From: Geobacteraceae bacterium
GTDB lineage: Bacteria > Desulfobacterota > Desulfuromonadia > Desulfuromonadales > Desulfuromonadaceae
Reading direction: 5' to 3'
Assembly: GCA_020201305.1 (NCBI GenBank)
Contig: JAIVHC010000164.1
Location: 1 to 11,131, forward strand
Length of the DNA stretch: 11,131 bases
The position numbers were made by a program, and so were the translations under genes. This document shows positions 5,868-11,131 of this stretch, one piece after another; the first letter of the stretch is position 1; each line of letters begins with the position of its first letter. The notes under the pieces were generated by a model. It had not been told where the DNA came from. It did no database searches and was given only the letters and a program-made list of their open reading frames with translations.

Positions 5868-6782
5868 TTGATTCTTGAGACCCTGTTTCCCATTATTGCC
5901 CTGATCGTGCTTGGTTACGGCGTGCGTCGTACTGAATTTGTCCCTCTCGAGTTCTTCCGTGCCTCCGACAAACTGGTGTATTTCATCTTTTTTCCCGCGA
6001 TGCTGTTCTGGAAGGTGAGTACCGCTGCGGGATCGGATTCGGTTGATTCATCGCTGATATGGGCGGGGATTATGGCCGTGAGTGTGGTTTTCCTTGCAAG
6101 TACGGTGTTTATTGTCAAGGGCAGGGTGGAACCGTTTCAGGCCGGAAGCTTCTCCCAGAGCTGCTATCGCTTCAATACCTACATCGGTATGGCGGTGGTG
6201 CTGCAGGCCATGGGCGATGCCGGGGTGGTGCAGTTCGCGGTGCTGGTGGGGATACTGATCCCGATCATAAATGTCATGGCGGTCACTATCCTGATCTGGT
6301 TTTCCGGTCAGGAGATGACCCGCGCACAAAAGCAACGTTATCTGTTACGCGCCCTCGCATCCAATCCACTGATCATTGCGTGTGTGGCTGGTCTGCTCCT
6401 GTCCGCGTCGGGGATGCAACTCCCGGCGTTCATCAATAACACCTTTTCCCTTGCTTCCATGGTGGCCCTGCCTCTGGCGCTGGTCTCCATCGGGAGTGCA
6501 TTTTCCTTCAAGCACCTGCCCGGCTACTTTCGCCTCTCGGGGGTTGCTGTGGCGTTCAAGCTCGTATTACTCCCCCTGGTGGGGGCCGCGTCACTGTACC
6601 TGTTCGGGGTCGAAGGCACAGCGTTTAAAACCGCAATGATATTCTTCTGCCTTCCCACTTCCACCGCTATTTACGTGCTGTCATCCCAGCTTAACAGCGA
6701 TACCCATCTCGCTTCTGCCTCCATCGTTCTCTCCACCATGGCATCGTTTGTATCCCTGTCGTTGGTGCTCTGGTGGGTATGA
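5868..6782 (+). CDS. AEC-family (auxin efflux carrier / MdcF-like) transporter
   Basis: Inner-membrane secondary transporter of the AEC family, whose bacterial members include malonate and malate carriers. The 304 residues carry about ten hydrophobic helices. Family-like features are the N-terminal LFPIIALIVLGYGVRR, the motif YFIFFPAMLFWKVS near residues 38-51, and the second half with ALPLALVSIGSAFSF near residues 200-214 and FFCLPTSTAIYVLSSQ near 259-274. The reading frame begins at a TTG codon; AAAGGTG lies 5 nt upstream, no ATG or GTG exists between it and the in-frame stop at 5829, and the predicted N-terminus matches the family. It is transcribed alone, divergent from the TRAP genes and convergent with the outer-membrane operon, and preceded by the structured element. 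Substrate unknown; organic acids are the best guess. Confidence 0.88.
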   Translation: MILETLFPIIALIVLGYGVRRTEFVPLEFFRASDKLVYFIFFPAMLFWKVSTAAGSDSVDSSLIWAGIMAVSVVFLASTVFIVKGRVEPFQAGSFSQSCYRFNTYIGMAVVLQAMGDAGVVQFAVLVGILIPIINVMAVTILIWFSGQEMTRAQKQRYLLRALASNPLIIACVAGLLLSASGMQLPAFINNTFSLASMVALPLALVSIGSAFSFKHLPGYFRLSGVAVAFKLVLLPLVGAASLYLFGVEGTAFKTAMIFFCLPTSTAIYVLSSQLNSDTHLASASIVLSTMASFVSLSLVLWWV

Positions 6783-6801
6783 TCAACGGTGCCGGTGCAT
6801 T

Positions 6802-8094
6802 TCAGAAATGCGCTCTCAGGCGTAGTTCGAGGCGCCAGTCCTGGTATTTTTCTCGGTATTCGCTCCAGCGTTCACCGTGCAGAAGGGTTGCTTTAAAGCG
6901 CAGTTCAAGGTTGGTAATGCCGGTGTAGATAACCTCGGGGGAAAAGGAAAAACTGGTGTCATCCAGGTTGACGATTGTTGTTGCAGCCGGCGTAAAGTAC
7001 AGGATATCAAAAGCATCCTTTTGGCTTACACGTACATAGAGGTAGTTGCGCATCGGAGTTTGTTTTATATAGGTGCTCTGGCCCAGACTCCCGGCCTGGT
7101 GCAGGAGTGTGCTGGAGCCGGTGGTGGAAAAAGTTTCGCGCCCGTGCTCTATGAAGGCGTAGTACCTATCCATCTTTGTTGAGCTTACCCCCGCGCCATT
7201 ATGGTAGTACTCGGCTATCCAGGTTGTTTCTGACCGGGTTATATAGCGCAACCCCACAAGCCATCGCCGGATATTCTCGCTTCGGGTGCGGATATCCCCG
7301 TCGGGTCCTAAAATTCTGCTGTGAAGATCTGCCAGGTAGGCAAACTCGCCATGGATCTCGAAATTGGAGCCCAGATTGCGTGAAAAGTCGACGCCGTAGC
7401 GCTGCTTCTGACTTGCGCCGGTAAGAAAAAACAGATCTATATCGGTATTGTAGAGCAGCGCGTAGACTTTGCCCCCGAAATTCAGATGCCCGTTGGCGCC
7501 GTAATCGTCGTTGATTCCGTCATACACCGGGAACAGCACCGGCATCAGGACAAGGGTCTGCAGAGGTGCGGAAAAGCTTTTGATCATCTCTGCCGCGATC
7601 AGGACAACCCCCTCCCGATTCAATTCAGGATCTCCGGGGTCTTTGGGGCGTTCCAGAAACGCAACCGGATTCCAGGCGTAACCCGTCCCCCAGCGCAGGG
7701 CCTTTTTCCCGCCTTGCAGGGTTATGGAGGGAGCTACCTGGATGCTGACATAGGCGTCATAAAGCCGATTTCTGATCGACTCCTCTTGCCAGGTGTGGGT
7801 GTAATCCGTGTTAAGGCGTACAAAAGCCTGTCCAGCACCATGTTCCAGGCTTCCCTCCAGTTGTACCCGGGTATTGAATTCAGATGTGGTTTGCCCTTCG
7901 TTGTGCTCAAGGAAAAGGAGTTGGTACAGAGCGGAATCGTCATCCAGATGTGATATTACCGGGCGCACCTCGACATAGCCACCAAGGTGATAGGGCTTTT
8001 TCTCAAATTCAACCGCCTCAAAGCTGAATTCTTCCGCCGGGGCAGTGGTGCAAAAGCAGAAGATCAGGATCGACAGCCACAGATGGCGATGCAT
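6802..8094 (-). CDS. Outer-membrane beta-barrel protein, last gene of the export cluster
   Basis: Predicted outer-membrane barrel of 430 residues. A signal peptide (1-20, cleavage after APA) is followed by many short alternating hydrophobic strands rich in Tyr, Trp and Phe, and the protein ends in the aromatic residue of RAHF, the usual signal for barrel assembly. The motif GGKKALRWGTGYAWNP at 128-143, followed by KDPGDPELNREG, recurs in uncharacterised barrels of anaerobic Gram-negatives as I recall them. The ATG at 8094 has GGAGAG 5 nt upstream; 28 bp separate it from the LolA-like gene, so co-transcription is likely. In this context it may be the outer-membrane acceptor or partner of the upstream transporter. 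No specific function can be assigned. Confidence 0.82.
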   Translation of the reverse strand: MHRHLWLSILIFCFCTTAPAEEFSFEAVEFEKKPYHLGGYVEVRPVISHLDDDSALYQLLFLEHNEGQTTSEFNTRVQLEGSLEHGAGQAFVRLNTDYTHTWQEESIRNRLYDAYVSIQVAPSITLQGGKKALRWGTGYAWNPVAFLERPKDPGDPELNREGVVLIAAEMIKSFSAPLQTLVLMPVLFPVYDGINDDYGANGHLNFGGKVYALLYNTDIDLFFLTGASQKQRYGVDFSRNLGSNFEIHGEFAYLADLHSRILGPDGDIRTRSENIRRWLVGLRYITRSETTWIAEYYHNGAGVSSTKMDRYYAFIEHGRETFSTTGSSTLLHQAGSLGQSTYIKQTPMRNYLYVRVSQKDAFDILYFTPAATTIVNLDDTSFSFSPEVIYTGITNLELRFKATLLHGERWSEYREKYQDWRLELRLRAHF

Positions 8095-8122
8095 GGGCGC
8101 TCTCCATTTTCATCGTTGTGGC

Positions 8123-8854
8123 TTAACGCAGCGAATCGAGCCGCGGCATGAAGGACTGGGTGAAAATCTCATCCTTGAGATCCCGCTCCTTTATGTCCGC
8201 AAAAAGCATAATGGAGCGATACCCCGCATACAGAGGGCTGTCGGTTTCGATGACGGCCGGGCGTACAATGCCTGCGCCGAAATCCTGCACATCTTTGAAA
8301 TAAATACGCTTGATCAGCATCTCTTTCTCGGTCAGGCATTCCAGACGCACCGGCAGGAGCGAGGCCATATCCACCCACATCCTGACTCTGGCATAAGCGA
8401 CACTGCGACTTTTTGCCTCTAGATGGAGCAGATATCCGTCGCCGTCTTCTTCAACTGCGGTCACGTTGTATTCAGAAGCGTAGTCAAGACGCAGGATGTC
8501 GCTGTTGTTAAACACGCCGCCAACCACAGACTGCAGACTGGTGATACGGATCGGTTTGCCCACTCCGGGGATGTAGAGCCACATGTTGTCCTCCACCCTC
8601 AGAGTGGAGCGGCCCTTTTCGCTCGCCGGAGATATAAACAGTGCCGCCATTTTATCGCTGCCCTTTTTCACACTGAAGAGGACATATTCTCTGCGCCTGC
8701 CATCAGGCTCGATGTTAATAAGTTTGCGGTACGATTCATAAGACTCTGGATTCAGATTCCGGTCTACCTCGCGCAGAAGCGCTTCTCCGTCCAGGGCCAG
8801 ACCGGGGAGGGCGAAGATCAGGATCAGGGGCAGAACAAGCCATATACGCATCAT
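8123..8854 (-). CDS. LolA-like outer membrane lipoprotein-sorting protein
   Basis: Periplasmic protein of the LolA-like superfamily (outer membrane lipoprotein-sorting protein group, COG2834 type), expected to carry a lipid or lipoprotein between inner and outer membrane in an open beta-barrel. The 243-residue precursor has a signal peptide cleaved after GLA (about residue 20). The family hallmark GRSTLRVEDNMWLYIPGVG at 81-99 is followed by KPIRITSLQSVVGG and NNSDILRLDY. Two adjacent ATGs compete: 8854 lies 4 nt and 8851 lies 7 nt after AGGAG, so 8851 may be the true start. The AGGAG overlaps the stop of the NifX-like gene (TAGGAG), which suggests translational coupling. Classical LolA is shorter (about 200 residues); this is a paralogous branch usually near FtsX-type ABC or RND exporters. 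Confidence 0.87.
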   Translation of the reverse strand: MMRIWLVLPLILIFALPGLALDGEALLREVDRNLNPESYESYRKLINIEPDGRRREYVLFSVKKGSDKMAALFISPASEKGRSTLRVEDNMWLYIPGVGKPIRITSLQSVVGGVFNNSDILRLDYASEYNVTAVEEDGDGYLLHLEAKSRSVAYARVRMWVDMASLLPVRLECLTEKEMLIKRIYFKDVQDFGAGIVRPAVIETDSPLYAGYRSIMLFADIKERDLKDEIFTQSFMPRLDSLR

Positions 8855-8861
8855 TTATCTC

Positions 8862-9251
8862 CTACTGCTGCAGGGCTTCTTCTGTGCCCTCAATGACGGT
8901 GCCGCTGAACTCAAGATGACGCATCCCGTTTGAGGCCATATTGTCGAGCATTTTAGCGCCGAAATTTCCGGCAATTACAAGATCTACCCCGGAGTCAGCA
9001 AGGAATTTTACCACCTGTGCTGCAGCTGCGCCCGATGCGTCCCGGAACGGGTTGGCCACACTTTCGATAAACTCCCCGTTTTTATCAAAAAGGAGGAACC
9101 AGGCACAGCGCGCGGCCACCGGACTTACACGGGCGGATGCGCGAGGTTCTTCGGCGGCTACGGCAATTCGTGCCTCTGAAGCAGCACAGACCGGAAAAGC
9201 GGAAAACAGCATAACCACGACAAATAAAAGCACAGCGAGGTTTCTTTTCAT
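8862..9251 (-). CDS. Exported NifX/NifB-C-terminal-like protein (iron-molybdenum cofactor binding fold)
   Basis: Small protein of 129 residues with a clear Sec signal peptide (MKRNLAVLLFVVVMLF, cleavage after VCA or CAA at about 23-24), followed by a domain of the dinitrogenase iron-molybdenum cofactor family. Recognisable family points are ARIAVAAEEP at 27-36, VSPVAARCAWFLLFD at 42-56 where relatives have a HFGRC-type loop, GAAAAQVVKFLADSGVDLVI at 74-93, and AGNFGAKMLDNMASNGM at 94-110, then a final TEEAL helix. The His of the usual HFGR loop is absent but Cys49 is kept. Relatives are normally cytoplasmic and bind metal-sulfur clusters; export is unusual. GGAGG lies 6 nt before the start at 9251. 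It lies between an ABC permease gene and a LolA-like gene. Role unknown: a periplasmic metal or cofactor binder is an inference. Confidence 0.78.
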   Translation of the reverse strand: MKRNLAVLLFVVVMLFSAFPVCAASEARIAVAAEEPRASARVSPVAARCAWFLLFDKNGEFIESVANPFRDASGAAAAQVVKFLADSGVDLVIAGNFGAKMLDNMASNGMRHLEFSGTVIEGTEEALQQ

Positions 9252-9269
9252 TGGTCACCTCCAGTATTG

Positions 9270-9283
9270 TGGCGTTAACGCCA
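9270..9283. promoter_or_regulatory. 14-bp perfect palindrome before the NifX-like gene
   Basis: TGGCGTTAACGCCA reads the same on both strands and lies 18 bp upstream of the start codon, just ahead of the ribosome binding site. Its length and position suit a dimeric repressor site or a short RNA hairpin occluding translation. Confidence 0.4.
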
Positions 9284-9293
9284 GAGTATGGTT

Positions 9294-9318
9294 CAGCCCC
9301 GTTAAGGGTCAGGGGCTG
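9294..9318 (-). other. Stem-loop in the permease to NifX-like gap
   Basis: CAGCCCC (9294-9300) pairs perfectly with GGGGCTG (9312-9318) across an 11-nt loop. No T-run follows on the minus strand, so a weak attenuator or mRNA-processing hairpin is more likely than a terminator. Confidence 0.35.
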
Positions 9319-9330
9319 TGTCACCCCGGG

Positions 9331-9348
9331 ATGCAGATAATCTGCCAA
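9331..9348 (-). promoter_or_regulatory. Candidate sigma-54 promoter for the NifX-like gene
   Basis: On the minus strand TTGGCA is followed by GATTATC and TGCAT, so the GG and GC pairs are 12 bp apart, as in the -24/-12 elements of sigma-54 promoters (TGGCAC-N5-TTGCA). Transcription would begin near 9321, giving a leader of about 70 nt. The site coincides with a palindrome, GCAGATAATCTGC, so the match may instead reflect that dyad. Confidence 0.4.
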
Positions 9349-9388
9349 GATAATCTTCCTGCTAGATAACCTCCCGACTAGCTAACCT
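9335..9388. repeat. Four degenerate 9-bp repeats in the permease to NifX-like gap
   Basis: AGATAATCT (9335), AGATAATCT (9348), AGATAACCT (9364) and AGCTAACCT (9380) recur at 13-16 bp steps. The first two are extended into palindromes, GCAGATAATCTGC and AAGATAATCTT. The array starts immediately beyond the permease stop codon and could be a cluster of regulator sites or a decayed tandem repeat. Confidence 0.5.
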
Positions 9389-9389
9389 C

Positions 9390-10628
9390 TTATACATGAC
9401 GCAGCGCTTTGATCGGCTCCATCCGTGAAGCTTTGAATGCCGGCTGCAGACTCGCCAGAACGGCTATGCCTACAACAATAACGCTGATTACAGCAATGTC
9501 CACCGGTTCGACCCCGACCTGCAGCAGAAGCCCTTTCTGGCGTCCGAAATCGTAGGTGATATGGAGGCGATTGAGGATGGCGATGATCAGTAACCCCATA
9601 GCGTTCCCCAGCAAGGCACCTATAACTCCCAGACTCAGCCCTTCCAGGATGAAAAGGGAAAGGATGCGTCCCGGAGGTGTGCCAATAGCGGCAATTGTGC
9701 CTATTTCGCGGATGCGCTCATACACCGCCATGATCATCACATTCATAATACTTACAAGGACAATGGCAACGAGCATCAGCTTCATAAAAAAAGTCATCAC
9801 ATCGATCATGCGTGCGATATTGAAAAAAGGAGACAGGCTTTCCCACGTGTGTATTTCGAATATTTCTCTCTTCTGTGCGCCTGATTCCTTTTTCAGGGCT
9901 GCATTCAAACTTGCACTCAGGGGAGCCAGATCGGCTAAATTGTGAATCCGAATGGCGATTTCACTGATTTCAAGCCGGGGTAGACGCAGCACCTCAGCGG
10001 CATCTTCAATGTGAAGATATCCGTCCCGACCTCCGGGGCCACTGACACTTGCGAGGATCCCGCTGACTCTGAACTGGCGTCCGTTCACCGAGCCATCCTG
10101 GTTAGTAGCTACAATCACCACCATATCTCCCATTTCCACCTTCATCCCTTTGGCTAACAGTTCCGGCACCCATATCTCGCCGTGCTTAAGAGAGGGTTCC
10201 CCCTGTAGCAGCCTTTCGGGAAGCAGGGGCACGGTGGCAAATTCGCGCTCCGGGTCGATGCCGTTAAGGCGGATGCTGGTGGTTTCAACAAAGGTGCTGA
10301 ACATGGCGCCGAATTTGATGCGTTTGGAGTAGGTCTCGATTTCGGGATGTGCGTTCAGAAGAGGTTCCACTCGCTCCAGATTTGCGGTATCGAGGTTGAG
10401 ATTCAGGGGCAGGCTGTCAATGGAGGCGACATATCCCTTCCGGTGGATCTGCAGGTGCCCGAGCATGGAGTCGGTATTCTGTGCGATCATCATCGATTTG
10501 AAAGAGCTTGTCACCGAGACAAACACCAGCACAAACACAACCCCCAGAGCGATAAGGGAAGTGGTCAGCAGGGTGCGGCGCTTGTAACGCAACAGATTGC
10601 GCCCCGCTATTTTAAGGAGTTTCAGCAT
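9390..10628 (-). CDS. FtsX/LolC-E-type ABC transporter permease
   Basis: Inner-membrane permease of the MacB/LolCE (type VII) class, which does not move solutes through the membrane but uses ATP to work on periplasmic or membrane-embedded substrates. The 412 residues show the class layout: a cytoplasmic N-terminus and first helix (about 19-41), a large periplasmic domain (about 45-275), then three helices (about 279-302, 323-352, 376-395). The FtsX-domain signature is seen at NVMIMAVYERIREIGTIAAI (296-315) and PAFKASRMEPIKALRHV at the very end. GGAGG lies 6 nt before the start at 10628, and the gene overlaps the end of the ATPase gene by 17 bp, so they are translated together. A single permease gene suggests a homodimer, unlike LolC plus LolE. 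Confidence 0.92.
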   Translation of the reverse strand: MLKLLKIAGRNLLRYKRRTLLTTSLIALGVVFVLVFVSVTSSFKSMMIAQNTDSMLGHLQIHRKGYVASIDSLPLNLNLDTANLERVEPLLNAHPEIETYSKRIKFGAMFSTFVETTSIRLNGIDPEREFATVPLLPERLLQGEPSLKHGEIWVPELLAKGMKVEMGDMVVIVATNQDGSVNGRQFRVSGILASVSGPGGRDGYLHIEDAAEVLRLPRLEISEIAIRIHNLADLAPLSASLNAALKKESGAQKREIFEIHTWESLSPFFNIARMIDVMTFFMKLMLVAIVLVSIMNVMIMAVYERIREIGTIAAIGTPPGRILSLFILEGLSLGVIGALLGNAMGLLIIAILNRLHITYDFGRQKGLLLQVGVEPVDIAVISVIVVGIAVLASLQPAFKASRMEPIKALRHV

Positions 10629-11131
10629 GTCCCACCTCCTTGGCGTCGCGAATATCAGTCAGATGTCCATCCTCCAGGGTATATATACGCTCCGCTGCTG
10701 CGACGATCTTGGGATCATGGGTGGAAAATATGAAAGTCGTACCGAAGCTGTCGCGCATCTGCTGCATAAGTTTTATTATCTGATACGCCGTGGCCTGATC
10801 AAGATTCGCGGTAGGCTCATCGGCCAGCACCAGGTCAGGACTCGTCACGAGTGCACGCGCTACTGCAACGCGCTGCTTCTGCCCTCCGGAAATCTGCTCA
10901 GGATATTTGTCTTTCTCTCCCAGCATTCCCACTTCATCCAGAAGGTTCAGCACTCGTTCAGCGCGCTGAGGAGCAGGTACGTCCTGCACCATAAGCAGAG
11001 GATACTCGATATTTTCATAAACCGTGAGAACCGGGATCAGATTAAAATCCTGGAAGATGAAGCCGAGATTTTTACCCCGAAATGCTGCGCCATGCCGCCG
11101 GTCGAGAGTGGAGACATCGGTTCCGTTCACG
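10612..11131 (-). CDS. LolD/MacB-type ABC transporter ATP-binding protein, 5' part beyond window
   Basis: Cytoplasmic ATPase that powers the adjacent FtsX-type permease. The visible 172 residues contain the Q-loop (GFIFQDFNLIPVLTVYENI), the ABC signature ISGGQKQRVAVARAL, Walker B with the D-loop (LVLADEPTANLD) and the H-loop (FIFSTHDPK). The Walker A part lies beyond the window edge. The pattern FQxFNLIPxLTxxENIExPL is typical of the LolD/MacB branch rather than of importers. The short tail ends in AETP. The last 17 bp overlap the permease gene, in another frame. Confidence 0.93.
   Translation of the reverse strand, partial: VNGTDVSTLDRRHGAAFRGKNLGFIFQDFNLIPVLTVYENIEYPLLMVQDVPAPQRAERVLNLLDEVGMLGEKDKYPEQISGGQKQRVAVARALVTSPDLVLADEPTANLDQATAYQIIKLMQQMRDSFGTTFIFSTHDPKIVAAAERIYTLEDGHLTDIRDAKEVGHAETP

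Noticed and set aside
6797..6811. Hairpin GCATTT/AAATGC at the convergent AEC and barrel ends as a bidirectional terminator
   Set aside because: Stem of only 6 bp with no T-run on either strand; it may be chance.
7486..7953. 155-codon plus-strand frame opposite the beta-barrel gene, and a similar 157-codon frame at 8423-8896
   Set aside because: Both lie antisense to confident genes with signal peptides and family motifs; no SD or plausible protein character.
8862..9251. NifX-like protein as a lipoprotein
   Set aside because: The Cys22 surroundings (FPVC) do not fit a lipobox; ordinary signal peptidase I cleavage just after it is more likely.
1..11131. CRISPR arrays, tRNA, rRNA, transposase or phage genes
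   Set aside because: None seen; the repeats found are short, irregular and not spaced like CRISPR, and no mobile-element enzyme is encoded.

Overview
The window suggests a mesophilic anaerobic or microaerophilic Gram-negative bacterium, most likely one of the former Deltaproteobacteria (Desulfuromonadales or Desulfobulbales-like). This is inferred from moderate G+C, a TAXI-type TRAP transporter with a large fused permease, a periplasmic NifX-like protein, outer-membrane (OM) genes, a possible sigma-54 promoter and AGGAG-type ribosome binding sites. The species cannot be fixed from the sequence alone.

Layout. (1) 1-451, minus: a bacterial ferritin cut by the window edge, with all ferroxidase ligands visible. 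Its leader carries a 150-bp near-palindromic repeat (484-633), and overlapping divergent promoters (638-671) may serve ferritin and the next gene. (2) 754-1380, plus: a LysE/RhtB exporter, convergent with a shortened universal stress protein (1371-1700, minus). Both genes stop inside one 10-bp palindrome. (3) 1371-5278, minus: an apparent operon of TAXI receptor, fused TRAP permease and truncated UspA-family protein. A strong hairpin separates receptor from permease and could set their ratio. The permease has a C-terminal extension that reads like a biotinyl/lipoyl-type fold without the modifiable lysine. (4) 5279-5867: AT-rich divergent intergenic region with a sigma-70-like promoter and two leader hairpins for the TRAP genes, and a 100-nt potential three-way-junction RNA upstream of the AEC-family permease. 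(5) 5868-6782, plus: AEC (auxin efflux carrier family) transporter. (6) 6802-11131, minus: five genes in a row, namely a LolD/MacB-type ATPase (partial), an FtsX/LolC-E-type permease, an exported NifX-like protein, a LolA-like OM lipoprotein-sorting protein and an OM beta-barrel.

How they may work together. The TRAP genes form an uptake system for an unknown organic acid, possibly tuned by the Usp protein. The 6802-11131 cluster looks like a complete inner-membrane-to-outer-membrane trafficking line: ATPase plus permease, periplasmic LolA-like carrier, OM barrel. The added NifX-like periplasmic protein is the unexpected member, and the gap before it carries a sigma-54-like site, palindromes and short repeats. 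The most interesting items are this cluster, the lipoyl-like domain in the TRAP permease, and the structured element at 5692-5797.
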